From NCBI RefSeq assembly GCF_023646285.1, contig NZ_JAMOKX010000002.1, positions 62,001-126,000 of the forward strand: a DNA stretch of 64,000 nucleotides, in the 5' to 3' direction. Positions 18,074 to 27,642 of the stretch are shown here, in pieces. The translations under genes and the position numbers were made by a program. Below the pieces are notes generated by a model. The model was not told the origin of the DNA, made no database searches, and saw only the letters and a list, made by a program, of their open reading frames with translations. How positions within the stretch are numbered: the stretch's first letter is position 1; every line of letters begins with the position of its first letter. The DNA is from Helicobacter colisuis (GTDB lineage Bacteria; Campylobacterota; Campylobacteria; Campylobacterales; Helicobacteraceae).

Positions 18074-19111
18074 TTATACCTTCTGGAAGTTGATTCTAGG
18101 ATCAATTAAAACATAGAGCAAATCGCTAATTAGCGTGATGATTAATCCAAAAAGCGTAAAGAGATACAATGTCCCAAAAATCACAGGATAATCGCGCGTG
18201 ATAATGGATTCATAACCAAGTAATCCCAGACCATCTAAAGAAAAGATAATTTCTACCAAAAGCGATCCGGTGAGCAAGATTCCAAGTAGAGCTTGGGGAA
18301 TTGATGAGAGAATTAAAAGCATTGCATTGCGAAAAATATGTCCATAGAGTACTTGATTTTGGTTTAATCCTTTGGCAAAGGCAAGCTTGACATATTGTTT
18401 GTGAATCTCCTCTAAAAAAGAATTTTTTGAAAGCAAGGTCAAGGTCGCAAATCCGCCAACGCTAAGGGAGATGACTGGTAGTGTAATATGCCAAAAATAA
18501 TCTTTTATTTTTTCTAATAAAGAAAGCGATTCGAAGTTGTCGCCTATGATTCCACGCAAAGGAAACCAACTGAAATAAGTCCCTCCTGCAAAGAAAATAA
18601 TTAGTATCAAGGCAAAAAGAAAAGTGGGAATTGCATTGCCAATAATAATGAGTGTGCTTGTGAAGTGATCAAAAGGAGTGCCATTATGGATAGCTTTTTT
18701 AATGCCTAAGGGAATGGAGATAAGATAAATAAGCAAAGTGCTCCAAAGCCCAAGAGAAATAGAAACAGGAAGTTTTTCTACAAGGAGATCTAACACGGAA
18801 GCGTTTTTATAAAAACTCTCTCCAAAGTCTAAGAAAACATAGTTTTTTAGCATTAAAAAATATCTTTCCAGTAGTGGTTTGTCAAATCCATAAAGGGCAT
18901 TAATTTTTTGGATTGTTTCTGAATCTAGCCCTTGATTTTTATAGATTCCACCACTAGAGACTTCACCTTGTAGATTCTGTGATTCTAATTTAGCAATCAT
19001 TTGCTCAACAGGACCACCTGGGGCGGCTTGAATGATAAAGAAATTAAGCGTGATAATCCCAAAAAGAGTAGGAATGATAAGCAAAAGTCTTTTTAGGATA
19101 TAAGTTCCCAT
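18074..19111 (-). CDS. yejB: Peptide ABC transporter permease
   Basis: This 345-residue DppB/OppB-type permease has the usual N-terminal helix (YILKRLLLIIPTLFGIITLNF), a QAAPGGPVEQM segment, and the coupling loop AFAKGLNQNQVLYGHIFRNA. It has about six membrane helices. The second gene of yejABEF, it starts ten bases after yejA. The PGGPVEQM stretch and the long loop after TM1 are shared with the YejB subgroup. Confidence 0.92.
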   Translation of the reverse strand: MGTYILKRLLLIIPTLFGIITLNFFIIQAAPGGPVEQMIAKLESQNLQGEVSSGGIYKNQGLDSETIQKINALYGFDKPLLERYFLMLKNYVFLDFGESFYKNASVLDLLVEKLPVSISLGLWSTLLIYLISIPLGIKKAIHNGTPFDHFTSTLIIIGNAIPTFLFALILIIFFAGGTYFSWFPLRGIIGDNFESLSLLEKIKDYFWHITLPVISLSVGGFATLTLLSKNSFLEEIHKQYVKLAFAKGLNQNQVLYGHIFRNAMLLILSSIPQALLGILLTGSLLVEIIFSLDGLGLLGYESIITRDYPVIFGTLYLFTLFGLIITLISDLLYVLIDPRINFQKV

Positions 19112-19121
19112 ACAAATTCCC

Positions 19122-20933
19122 TTAACGCCTAAAAGATGGATATTTTTCTTGTATTTTTAAAAGTTTATTTTCATTAACCCACCAAGTATCAAATCCGACA
19201 TCATAAATGGGTGTAATTTGGGGATGTTCTAAAAAATTCCAAAAGGCGATTCGGAAAGTTTTTGTATGAAAATGTGGAATTACATAATAATTCCACAAAA
19301 GCACTCTATCAAGTGCTCTTGTTGCAGTAAGCAAGTCTTGATAGTCTTTGGCATTAATGATTTTTTGTATTAGAGAATCAATTACAGGATTTTTAATCCC
19401 CGCATAATTATAGCTACCCTTTGCATCAGCAGCACTAGATCCCCAAAAAAAACTTTGCTCATTGCCTGGAGAGAGGCTTTGGGGGAAAACTCCTACAATC
19501 ATATCATAATCAAAGGCGCGAAGCTGATTAATGTATTGGCTAACATCAACTAATCTAATTTTCATTTCAATGCCTAAAATTTGCAAGTTTCTAGCAAAGG
19601 GTATGGCAACGCGCTCCATCGCAGGAGAAACAAGTAAGAGCTCAAAAACAAAGGGTTGATTATTTTTATCATAAAGCTTGCCATTTTTTGTTGCAAAACC
19701 GGCTTCTTTAAGTAGTTTTTGTGCTTTTTTAAGATTATCTCTATTGTTTCCATTGCCTTGTGTTATAGGGAGCTTGAAACTTTGGGTAAAAAGCTCTTGT
19801 GGGAGTTTATCTCTAAAAGATTCTAAGAGTTTTAATTCCTCTCCAAGTGGAATCCCAACACTTGCAAATTCTGAATTATCAAAAAAGCTTGTTGTCCTTG
19901 CGTATTGATTGAAAAAGAGATTTTTATTGCTCCATTCAAAGTCAAATGCTAACCCTAAAGCTTCTCTTACTCTAATGTCTTGAAAAATGCTTTTGCGTAA
20001 ATTAAAAACAAAACCTTGCATTCCACTAGAGAGGGAGTGCAAGGTTTCTTGTTTGATAATCTCGCCACTATTAAGTGCCTTGCCATTATAACCTAAAGCC
20101 CAATTTTTAGCACTCATTTCTTGTCTGTAGTCATACCTCCCTGCTTTAAAAGCTTCAAGTGCTACAGAATCATCTTTGTAATAATCAAAAGTGATTCTAT
20201 TAAAATTAAAATATCCAATGCGCGTTGGGTGATCTTTTGCCCAATAGTTTTCTACTCTTTTGTAAGTGATGCTACGCCCAGCTTCAAAAGATTCAATTTT
20301 ATAAGGACCACTTCCAAGTGGGATTCTAAGTGGGTTTGCTTTGGGGGTTGTGGTTTCATAATAGTGTTTAGGGAGAATGGGTAAATCCCCTAAAATTAAA
20401 GCTAATTCTCGATTTTTAGAATCTTTAAAATTAAAGCGAATAGTGTGTTTATCTACCACGATAGCTTCTTTAATGTCAGCATAGTAGCGATTCATTGAAG
20501 GATTTTCTCCGCGCGCAATGAGATTAAAGCTAAATTCAACATCAAATGCGGTAATTTCTTTGCCATCATTGAATCTTGCATTGGGATCAAGATGAAAAAT
20601 CACAAAGGTATTGTCTTTTGCTCTTTGGATTTGTTTGGCAATAAGCCCATATTGGCTGCTTGGTTCATCTAAAGAGCGCACCATTAGTGTATCATAAATT
20701 AGATGTAGCCCTTGAGCACTTGTGCCTTTAAGCAAAAAATCATAAAAACTATCAAAAGTCCCAATGGCATATTCTTTGATATGTCCCATCTTAGGGGCAT
20801 TGGGATTGACATAGTCAAAATGTTTGAAGTTTTTGTATTTCACTTCTCCATTAATAGCAAAGGCATTGTCGCTGTAAGTGTCTGCGCTAAAAAGATTCAA
20901 AATAAAGAAAAAAAGAAAAAATAAATAACGCAT
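19122..20933 (-). CDS. yejA: Periplasmic peptide-binding protein of the Yej transporter
   Basis: This is a 603-residue family 5 extracellular solute-binding protein with an N-terminal signal peptide (MRYLFFLFFFILNLFSADT). Internal family features are FDSFYDFLLKGTSAQGLHLIYDTL near residue 60, a PLGSGPYKIESFEAGRSI segment and FNLRKSIFQDIRVREALGLAFD. It delivers oligopeptides to YejBE. It is the first gene of a minus-strand operon yejA-yejB-yejE-yejF plus the nuclease-like gene, so the promoter must be between 20934 and 21060. Confidence 0.92.
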   Translation of the reverse strand: MRYLFFLFFFILNLFSADTYSDNAFAINGEVKYKNFKHFDYVNPNAPKMGHIKEYAIGTFDSFYDFLLKGTSAQGLHLIYDTLMVRSLDEPSSQYGLIAKQIQRAKDNTFVIFHLDPNARFNDGKEITAFDVEFSFNLIARGENPSMNRYYADIKEAIVVDKHTIRFNFKDSKNRELALILGDLPILPKHYYETTTPKANPLRIPLGSGPYKIESFEAGRSITYKRVENYWAKDHPTRIGYFNFNRITFDYYKDDSVALEAFKAGRYDYRQEMSAKNWALGYNGKALNSGEIIKQETLHSLSSGMQGFVFNLRKSIFQDIRVREALGLAFDFEWSNKNLFFNQYARTTSFFDNSEFASVGIPLGEELKLLESFRDKLPQELFTQSFKLPITQGNGNNRDNLKKAQKLLKEAGFATKNGKLYDKNNQPFVFELLLVSPAMERVAIPFARNLQILGIEMKIRLVDVSQYINQLRAFDYDMIVGVFPQSLSPGNEQSFFWGSSAADAKGSYNYAGIKNPVIDSLIQKIINAKDYQDLLTATRALDRVLLWNYYVIPHFHTKTFRIAFWNFLEHPQITPIYDVGFDTWWVNENKLLKIQEKYPSFRR

Positions 20934-21060
20934 TGCATTCCTTGGATTTTTTCAAAAAACTTTTTTGATTCTAGCAAATAAAAGATTATTTTTACTTAAC
21001 ATTCTATTAACATTTCTTCACTATACTTTCGCGTTTAATTTTACTTCAAAAGGATTAACA

Positions 21061-21609
21061 ATGACAAAACAATTTCGTAATATTCACATTTATCTTAGCT
21101 TGTTTTTTCTGCCGGTTGCATTAATGTATGCGCTAACAGGGGTTTTGTATATTAGTGGGTTTAACCAAGATAGCGGAGCAACTAAGAACACTTACATTCT
21201 TAATGCCGAGATTGCTAAGGGGGGAGAAGTAGAGGCGATGTTGAATTATTTGCAAAGTAATAATATTCCTTTACCCTCTAAAACAGAGCCTACACTTAAT
21301 AAACGTGGTGCTTTGAGCGTGGGTGGAGCGCATTATTCAGCAAGTATTGCTAAAAGCGGTGAAAATCAATGGACTATCACAACGCTAGAGCGCTCTTTTA
21401 TTGGCGATCTTATTATACTTCATAAAGCAAAAGCCAAATGGTATTTTGATGTTTTAGCTATTGGTTTTGGTATTACGATGGTTTTGCTTTACCTCTCTGG
21501 ATTGATGATTACTCTTTTTAACTCTAAGAAAAATAGAAATATTCAATATGGGACAATTTTGGCAGGCTGTCTTGTAAGCATTGTTTTGGGCATTTTAAGT
21601 GTAATGTAG
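21061..21609 (+). CDS. PepSY-associated transmembrane protein
   Basis: This is a protein of about 182 residues with an N-terminal membrane helix (IHIYLSLFFLPVALMYALTGVLYI), a periplasmic region of about 100 residues, then two C-terminal helices (VLAIGFGITMVLLYLSGLMITLF and a last helix). The RNIHIYLSLFFLP start and the L-HKAKAKWYFD element are those of PepSY-TM proteins, some of which act as ferric reductases or in iron uptake. The frame opens at 20965, but ATG 21061 follows an AAAAGGA site directly. A TATACT element at 21022-21027 is a possible -10. Confidence 0.75.
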   Translation: MTKQFRNIHIYLSLFFLPVALMYALTGVLYISGFNQDSGATKNTYILNAEIAKGGEVEAMLNYLQSNNIPLPSKTEPTLNKRGALSVGGAHYSASIAKSGENQWTITTLERSFIGDLIILHKAKAKWYFDVLAIGFGITMVLLYLSGLMITLFNSKKNRNIQYGTILAGCLVSIVLGILSVM

Positions 21610-21635
21610 TCAAGAATGGATTTTTCCATTCTTGA
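21610..21635. terminator. Hairpin between convergent genes
   Basis: A perfect 11-base-pair stem (TCAAGAATGGA / TCCATTCTTGA) with a TTTT loop lies just after the PepSY-type gene and before the end of the convergent DASS transporter gene. It is symmetrical, so it could act on either strand. No T run follows at once on the plus strand (a weak T-rich stretch starts near 21647), so termination is likely but not certain. Confidence 0.55.
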
Positions 21636-21686
21636 ATCTGCATTGCTTTTATTCTCTCAAATAATGCGTAAAAAGTTTCTTAAAGC

Positions 21687-23030
21687 TCACCAAACCAAAG
21701 AAGCAAATATCGTAATTAAAACAATCGAAAATAAATTAACCCATACGCCATATTTCATCATTTCTATTTGTTTGACATAGTCTGTTCCATATACAATTGC
21801 ATTAGGTGGAGTTGCCACAGGTAGCATAAAGGCACAACTTGCACCAAATCCAATTACAAGCGGCAAGATATGTTTTGGCATTCCAATAGCTTCGCCAACT
21901 ACTCCAAAAATCGGCACAAGTAGAGCAGCACTTGCTGTGTTGCTTGTAAATTCGGTTAGGGCAATGATGAAAAAGGCTACTACGATAATAATAATTAGCC
22001 AATGGCTATTGCCAAAGATTTGTGCTACACCATTTGCCAAAACTGCACTAGCTCCAGAATCTTTTAAAATCGCACTCAAAGCTAATCCCCCACCAAAAAG
22101 CCACAAAACACCCCAATCTGTATTGTTTTGAATATCTTTCCAAGTGGCTACTTTGGTAACCCCAATAGCAATTGCACAAGCAAGGGCAATAATGGTGTCT
22201 AAATCATCAATACCCCCCAAAAGAGAACTGATTTTTGCACTAAATATCCATGCAAGTGCAGTGAGGGCAAAAATGATTAGGGTAATGGTTTTTTTGTGAT
22301 TCCATTGTGTGTTTTCTAATTCTATGCTAAATTGAGTGTTTAAATTAGGCTTCAAAAGTAAATACAAAATAATAATGCAGCTAGGTAACATAATTAGCAT
22401 AAATGGTATTCCAAGCTTCATCCAATCAAAAAAGTTCATTTGCAAATATGCAGCTGCAATTGCATTTGGTGGGCTTCCAACCAAAGTTCCAAAGCCTCCG
22501 ATACTTGCACTATATGCCACACCCAAAAGCACAAACACAAAAGTATTGCGGTCTTTGTCTATTTTGAGATTAGATAGAATACCAAGTGCCAAAGGTAGCA
22601 TAATAGCAGCAGTGGCAGTGTTGCTAATCCACATTGAAAGAAGGGCAGCAACACAAAAAAGCAGGATAATAGCTAAGCTCATTTTGCCTTTTGCTAAGTA
22701 AATGAGATAATTTGCAATGAAACGATCTAGTGCTTGAATATGCAATGCACTAGCAATCGCAAAACCTCCAAAAAACAGGAATATTACCGGATCAGCAAAA
22801 GTTTTTAATACGCTAGAGGTATTTTCTAAGCCAAAGATTACTGCCAAAAAGGGCACGCACAATGCAGTAATGGCAGTATGGGTAGCCTCTGTAATCCACA
22901 AAATCCCCACAAAAATCAAAATGCAAATCCCGATGTTTGCATTTCTCTCAAAGGGTAAAAAAGTATATAAAAGTGCAAAGATAAGAATATCAATTGCAAT
23001 AATAATTAGAGATTTTTTTATTGATTCCAA
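21687..23030 (-). CDS. DASS family sodium/anion symporter
   Basis: This 447-residue membrane protein has about eleven to twelve hydrophobic segments and belongs to the divalent anion:sodium symporter (SLC13-like) family. The two halves carry the expected substrate loops: MWISNTATAAIMLPLALGIL and GFGTLVGSPPNAIAAAYLQM in the first, TEFTSNTASAALLVPIFG and LPVATPPNAIVYG in the second. These SNT and PPNA motifs bind sodium and the carboxylate. The substrate is a dicarboxylate, citrate or sulfate; I cannot tell which. Confidence 0.88.
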   Translation of the reverse strand: MESIKKSLIIIAIDILIFALLYTFLPFERNANIGICILIFVGILWITEATHTAITALCVPFLAVIFGLENTSSVLKTFADPVIFLFFGGFAIASALHIQALDRFIANYLIYLAKGKMSLAIILLFCVAALLSMWISNTATAAIMLPLALGILSNLKIDKDRNTFVFVLLGVAYSASIGGFGTLVGSPPNAIAAAYLQMNFFDWMKLGIPFMLIMLPSCIIILYLLLKPNLNTQFSIELENTQWNHKKTITLIIFALTALAWIFSAKISSLLGGIDDLDTIIALACAIAIGVTKVATWKDIQNNTDWGVLWLFGGGLALSAILKDSGASAVLANGVAQIFGNSHWLIIIIVVAFFIIALTEFTSNTASAALLVPIFGVVGEAIGMPKHILPLVIGFGASCAFMLPVATPPNAIVYGTDYVKQIEMMKYGVWVNLFSIVLITIFASLVW

Positions 23031-23053
23031 ATCAATTTTCCCCTATTTTTAGA

Positions 23054-24172
23054 TTATTTGAACCAATTTTTGATTTTATCCACAAGCCCTTCTAGGCAGT
23101 TGATAGGCTTTGCTTCTTCATAGCCAAAAGATTGATGTAATTCATTGAGTAGTGATTTTTGTTTTTCTTCAAGCTTAGTAGGATAAGTAATATTAACAAC
23201 AGCAATAAAATTTCCTTTTTTATTACCATTGACACTTTTCACACCTTCACCATGAAAAACAAATTGTTGTTTGTCTTTGACGCCAATGGGGATTTTAAGC
23301 TCTAATTCTTTGGTTAGTGCAGGAATCTTAATGGTTCCTCCAAGCATCACAAGAGTAAAAAACACAGGGACTTCTAAATAAATATCATTATGATGGCGGA
23401 TAAAATGTTCATCTTCTAGAGCTTGGATTTCAATGTATAAATCTCCCCTTGTGCCATCTGGCATAAGATTCCCGCGTTGGGTTACTCGGATTTGATTATG
23501 ACTATCAACACCTTCTGGGATATTGACTTCAAATTTCTCTTTTTCTTCTTTGTAGCCTCTGCCATGACATTTTTCGCATTTTTCACTAATCATTTGTCCG
23601 CTTCCATGGCATTTAGAGCAGGTTTGAGCAAAAGTCATAAAACCTTGTGAAAAAGTTTCTCTACCGCTACCTTTACAAACTTTGCAAGTTTCTACCTTTC
23701 CATCTTTTGCACCGCTTCCTTGGCAAGAATCGCAAGATTTTTTATAAAGGATTTCTATTTCTTTTTTGCAGCCAAAAACCGCTTCTTGAAAGGTTAATTC
23801 AAGGGCTATTCCCAAATCGCGTGGATATTTTTCATTTTTCTTACTTCTTTGGCTAAATCCGCCAAAACCTCCAAAATTGCCACCAAATACCGAATTAAAA
23901 ATATCAAAAATGCTCTCTCCCATATCGCTAAAGCCAAATCCGCTACTCTCCAATCCCTTTTTGCCATAAGTATCATAAATTTGTCTTTTTTCGCTGTCGC
24001 TTAAGATTTGATAGGCTTCATTGACTTTTTTAAACATTTCTTCGGCTTCTTTATTATCTGGGTTTCTATCTGGGTGGTATTTTAAAGCCATTTTGCGATA
24101 AGCTTTTTTGATTTCATCTCCGCTTGCATTGCGCTGCACTTCTAATATTTCATAATAATCAAATTCTTCCAA
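23054..24172 (-). CDS. dnaJ: Chaperone protein DnaJ
   Basis: This 372-residue Hsp40 co-chaperone delivers clients to DnaK. The J domain is at 1-70 with the HPD motif ([10 protein letters not shown]). A Gly/Phe-rich stretch follows, then a zinc domain with four CxxCxGxG repeats ([32 protein letters not shown]) and the substrate-binding C-terminal part. It is a complete type I DnaJ. It stands alone, without dnaK or grpE, and is transcribed divergently from recR. Confidence 0.97.
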   Translation of the reverse strand: MEEFDYYEILEVQRNASGDEIKKAYRKMALKYHPDRNPDNKEAEEMFKKVNEAYQILSDSEKRQIYDTYGKKGLESSGFGFSDMGESIFDIFNSVFGGNFGGFGGFSQRSKKNEKYPRDLGIALELTFQEAVFGCKKEIEILYKKSCDSCQGSGAKDGKVETCKVCKGSGRETFSQGFMTFAQTCSKCHGSGQMISEKCEKCHGRGYKEEKEKFEVNIPEGVDSHNQIRVTQRGNLMPDGTRGDLYIEIQALEDEHFIRHHNDIYLEVPVFFTLVMLGGTIKIPALTKELELKIPIGVKDKQQFVFHGEGVKSVNGNKKGNFIAVVNITYPTKLEEKQKSLLNELHQSFGYEEAKPINCLEGLVDKIKNWFK

Positions 24173-24294
24173 ATTAATAACTCCTAATTATTTTAAAAAA
24201 TTAATGGCAGATTCTAGCTAATTTTAACTAGATTTATTATTAACTTTACTCTTGGATTTGGGGTAGATTTATTGATTATTCATTTAGTTGCAGT

Positions 24295-24300
24295 TATAAT
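24295..24300 (+). promoter_or_regulatory. Probable sigma-70 -10 element for recR
   Basis: A perfect TATAAT lies 57 bases before the recR ATG in the divergent dnaJ-recR spacer. No good -35 hexamer is seen, which is normal for Helicobacter and Campylobacter promoters. The flanks are T-rich. Confidence 0.45.
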
Positions 24301-24356
24301 TTACTTTAGATTTAATAGGCATTTTTTTTAATATAAAAAGGCTAGGGTAATATTTT

Positions 24357-24929
24357 ATGAAATCACTTCCAGAAAGTTTTGCAAAATTAGTAGAATCTTT
24401 AGAGAAACTTCCAAGCATAGGTAAAAAATCAGCAATGCGTCTTGCTTATTTTTTGGCTTTTGAAGATAAATTTAGTGCCTTGCAGATTGCCCATAATATT
24501 GAGCATTGTATGCAAGAGTTACGAATTTGTGAAGAATGTTTTGGGATTAGCAAAGAGTCAGTTTGCGAGATTTGTTCAAATGCAATGCGAAACAATGGCG
24601 AACTTTGTATTCTAACAAATCCTAAAGAGATTTTTTTATTAGAAGAGAGTGGCGAGTTTCATGGGAAGTATTTTGTGATCACTTCTTTAGAATCGTTAAA
24701 TATAAAGTTTTTGGAAAACAAAATTATAAGAGACAAAGTAAGGGAAATTATTTTTGCGCTTAGCCCATCTTTAAATAGCGATAGTTTAATGCTGTATTTA
24801 GAAGACAAGCTTAGTCATTTAGACTTGCAATTTACCAAAATTGCACAGGGAGTGCCAACGGGCGTGAGCTTGGAAAATATTGATCAACTCTCTATTATAC
24901 GAGCTTTGCAGTCTCGCGTGAAGATTTAA
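24357..24929 (+). CDS. recR: Recombination mediator protein RecR
   Basis: This 190-residue protein works with RecO to load RecA at gaps. It has an N-terminal helix-hairpin-helix (LEKLPSIGKKSAMRLAYFL), a zinc finger with cysteines at 58, 61, 70 and 73, and a Toprim domain (ELCILTNPKE onward), ending with TGVSLENIDQLSIIRALQSR. Length is close to the family norm. Twelve bases, containing a G6 run, separate it from the antiporter gene. Confidence 0.95.
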   Translation: MKSLPESFAKLVESLEKLPSIGKKSAMRLAYFLAFEDKFSALQIAHNIEHCMQELRICEECFGISKESVCEICSNAMRNNGELCILTNPKEIFLLEESGEFHGKYFVITSLESLNIKFLENKIIRDKVREIIFALSPSLNSDSLMLYLEDKLSHLDLQFTKIAQGVPTGVSLENIDQLSIIRALQSRVKI

Positions 24930-24941
24930 AAGGGGGGAATA

Positions 24942-26141
24942 ATGGTAGAGATTATAGAGAATTTAAATCTTTATATTGTTATCATTGGTGTGATTTTGTT
25001 TATCAGTGTTTATGCAAGTAAAATTTCAGAGAAAATTGGAATCCCATTGTTGCTTATGTTTTTAGGGATTGGAATGTTGCTTGGAAGTGAGGGGATTGGT
25101 GGAATTGAATTTGATAATGCACTGCTAACTCAAGCCATAGGGACAATTGCATTGATTTTTATTTTGTATAGTGGAGGGCTTGACACTTTTTGGGAAGAAG
25201 TGAAGCCAGTTGCGATTAATGGAATCTTGCTTGCAACATTTGGTGTTTTAATTACAGCCTTGGTGATGGCTTGTTTTATTTATTTGATTTTAGACTTTAC
25301 ATTTTTAGAATCAATACTTTTGGGTTCGATTGTTTCTTCTACAGATGCCGCAGCAGTTTTTATGATTCTGCGTTCTCAAAAGATTAGGCTTAAAAATAAT
25401 ATCCGTCCGCTTTTGGAATTAGAATCAGGAAGCAATGATCCTATGGCAATTTTTTTAACAATTATTGTTTTGCAAATTCTTACGATGCCTCAAGCTAATG
25501 CGGTGAGTGAATGGTTTTTTTATTTTGTTATACAATTTGCGATTGGAGGGGTGCTTGGGCTAGTGTGTGGCTATCTATTCCCTAAGATTTGCCAGTTTAT
25601 TAATATTTCTCAAGCAGGGCTTTATCCTCTTATTAGTGTAGCGTGGTTATTTATGATTTTTGGACTTTCTTCACTTTTAGGCGGAAATGGTTTTTTAAGC
25701 ATTTATATTGCAGGAATTATGACAAATAAATTTGCTTTTCCTAATAAAGCACATATTATTGCCTTTCACGATGTGATTGCTTGGATGATGCAAATTGTAG
25801 TGTTTTTGGTTTTAGGTCTGTTGGTGTTCCCATCAGAACTCCCAGAAGTAGCTATTCAAGCCTTAATCCTTTCTTTAGTGTTAATTTTTATTGCACGTCC
25901 AATGAGTGTGTTTATTTCTCTAATGAAGAGTAAATATAGCACTAAAGAAAAAGCTTATATTTCGTGGGTGGGATTGAGGGGAGCAGTGCCTATTATTTTA
26001 GCTACTTATCCTTATGCTTATAAGCTTGAAAATTCACATATGATTTTTAATATGGTGTTTTTTATGGTACTTGTTTCAGTACTTTTACAGGGAGTTACGA
26101 TTGGTTTTATGGCAAAACGACTTGGAATCATTGAAGAGTAG
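24942..26141 (+). CDS. Monovalent cation/proton antiporter (CPA family)
   Basis: This 399-residue membrane protein has about twelve hydrophobic segments. The sodium/proton exchanger motifs are clear: GSIVSSTDAAAVFMILR and LELESGSNDPMAIFLTI, with the Asn-Asp pair of electroneutral CPA1/NhaP-like exchangers. The C-terminal TrkA-type cytoplasmic domains of the 560-residue NhaP2/CvrA proteins are absent. The ion (Na+ or K+) cannot be told from sequence. A strong GGGGGG run in front serves as the ribosome binding site. Confidence 0.85.
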   Translation: MVEIIENLNLYIVIIGVILFISVYASKISEKIGIPLLLMFLGIGMLLGSEGIGGIEFDNALLTQAIGTIALIFILYSGGLDTFWEEVKPVAINGILLATFGVLITALVMACFIYLILDFTFLESILLGSIVSSTDAAAVFMILRSQKIRLKNNIRPLLELESGSNDPMAIFLTIIVLQILTMPQANAVSEWFFYFVIQFAIGGVLGLVCGYLFPKICQFINISQAGLYPLISVAWLFMIFGLSSLLGGNGFLSIYIAGIMTNKFAFPNKAHIIAFHDVIAWMMQIVVFLVLGLLVFPSELPEVAIQALILSLVLIFIARPMSVFISLMKSKYSTKEKAYISWVGLRGAVPIILATYPYAYKLENSHMIFNMVFFMVLVSVLLQGVTIGFMAKRLGIIEE

Positions 26142-26196
26142 CTTGGAATTATTTTTGCTTTTTGTTTGCTAAAGAGATTCAATGTGAGGAGTTTTT

Positions 26197-26865
26197 GTGC
26201 GTTTTTTTGTTTTTTTGTTTTTAATGGTAGAAATTTTAGTGAGTTATGAAATTTATCAAGGAATAGCTCCTCAAAGCACTTATCATTCGCTATATGAAAC
26301 AAGAAAGAATCGTTTGCTTGGTGTTTATGGGACTTATAATAAAGTAGAATCAGATGCTAATCTTGGAATTGTGGGTTTTGATTCTCAAAATCACGATTTA
26401 GATGAAAAACCTTTTGGGTTTGGAATAAAGGCAGGATATTTATTAAGCCCAAATCATAGAATCTTGCTTGGTTTTGAAAATACTTTAAAGAAAAATGGAT
26501 TTTCTTATCGCACTTTAACTCTTGGTTATTCCTTCACTCCACGGATTCCAAATACACAAAGTTGGCGACTTTTGCTTGGAGTGGAAGCAGGATTGGCATT
26601 TGGAAAATTTGATTCTGGAAGTTTTGTGATTAATAATAGTGCTATGGGGAAACTTGATTATACTGGGCTAACTTATGGTGTTAGAGCTGGGGCAATTTAT
26701 GAAATGCAATTTGGGGAGTTAGAGTTTGGCATTCAATCAAAACGATTAGATTTTGGGGAGGAGAGTAGTAGTGTGCTTATTAATGATGCTCCAACAGGGG
26801 CAAGTTTGGATTTAAGCGATACTTCTAGCACGGGAATCTATTTTGGTTACAATTTCTTATTTTAA
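26197..26865 (+). CDS. Outer membrane beta-barrel protein with repeat in signal peptide codons
   Basis: This 222-residue protein has a hydrophobic signal peptide (MRFFVFLFLMVEILVSY) and then a beta-rich body: alternating short strands (ILLGFENTLKKNGFSYRTLTLGYSF, RLLLGVEAGLAFG, GLTYGVRAGAIY) and a terminal aromatic residue (YFGYNFLF). This is typical of small eight-stranded outer membrane proteins. The start is GTG at 26197, six bases after GAGGA (26186-26190). The codons from 26201 consist of an 8-base repeat, GTTTTTTT, in two full copies plus a partial third; a change of one unit would shift the frame. Confidence 0.7.
   Translation: MRFFVFLFLMVEILVSYEIYQGIAPQSTYHSLYETRKNRLLGVYGTYNKVESDANLGIVGFDSQNHDLDEKPFGFGIKAGYLLSPNHRILLGFENTLKKNGFSYRTLTLGYSFTPRIPNTQSWRLLLGVEAGLAFGKFDSGSFVINNSAMGKLDYTGLTYGVRAGAIYEMQFGELEFGIQSKRLDFGEESSSVLINDAPTGASLDLSDTSSTGIYFGYNFLF
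26201..26222 (+). repeat. Tandem repeat of the octamer GTTTTTTT (about 2.75 copies)
   Basis: The run is G followed by seven T, again G followed by seven T, then G and five T. It lies in signal peptide codons 2-9 of the outer membrane protein. Loss or gain of one unit shifts the reading frame by two bases, as would loss of a single T in either T7 run. Confidence 0.75.
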
Positions 26866-26874
26866 AGAGAATTT

Positions 26875-27642
26875 TTGATAAAGATTCCTAAAAATCCTTC
26901 TAGGAAGTTTGTATATCATCTCTTAGAAGAGCAATATGAAGCGTTTAATCATTATCATTCCATTACAACAGATTTACCCGATCCATTAGGCGTTGCAAGA
27001 CAATTTACAAGTGATAAAGTAGCGCTTTTTTGCGCTTTGTTTGCCTATGGAAATGCAAGGGCAATTGTGCGATTTTTAGAATCTTGTAATTTGTATTTTT
27101 TGGAGCAAACAAGCATTCAAAGCAATGCGTGTTTAAGCGAGATTCCCTATTGCACAAATAAGCCTTATCGCTTTCAAAACCAAGATGAAATACAAGATTT
27201 TTTTGAATCTCTTTTAATGAGTGGGAATTTATATGAAATTTTTTATCGAGCTTATAAAAAGGATTCTTTACTAAAGGGAATTGAAGCTTTGCAGAATCAT
27301 CTCTATAACAATCTTCAAAACACAACAAAAGGCTTAGAATTTCTCATTGGCAAACCCCAATCTAATTCTCCTTTGAAGCGTTGGAATATGTTTTTGCGTT
27401 GGATGGTGCGTAAAGATTGCATTGATCTTGGATTTTGGGAGGGGATTAGGCGGAGTGATTTGATTTTGCCTTTAGATACGCATACCTTTAGAGTGTCTCA
27501 AAAGCTTGGTATTTTAAAAAGAAAAAGCTATGATTTAAAGGCAGCTTTAGAAGTGAGTGAGTTTCTAAAAAAGCTAGATTCAAAAGATCCAATCAAATAT
27601 GACTTTGCTCTTTATAGAATTGGTCAGTTAGGACTTATTTAG
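26875..27642 (+). CDS. TIGR02757 family protein
   Basis: This 255-residue soluble protein is of the uncharacterised TIGR02757 family. Supporting features are the N-terminal DLPDPLGVARQFTSDKVALFCALFAYGNARAIV, a central NMFLRWMVRKDCIDLGFW and LPLDTHTFRVSQKLGIL, and the C-terminal DPIKYDFALYRIGQLG. The central part resembles a helix-hairpin-helix fold of DNA glycosylase type, but function is unknown. The start is TTG at 26875 after AAAGAGA. The stop overlaps the convergent flgK stop by four bases. Confidence 0.8.
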   Translation: MIKIPKNPSRKFVYHLLEEQYEAFNHYHSITTDLPDPLGVARQFTSDKVALFCALFAYGNARAIVRFLESCNLYFLEQTSIQSNACLSEIPYCTNKPYRFQNQDEIQDFFESLLMSGNLYEIFYRAYKKDSLLKGIEALQNHLYNNLQNTTKGLEFLIGKPQSNSPLKRWNMFLRWMVRKDCIDLGFWEGIRRSDLILPLDTHTFRVSQKLGILKRKSYDLKAALEVSEFLKKLDSKDPIKYDFALYRIGQLGLI

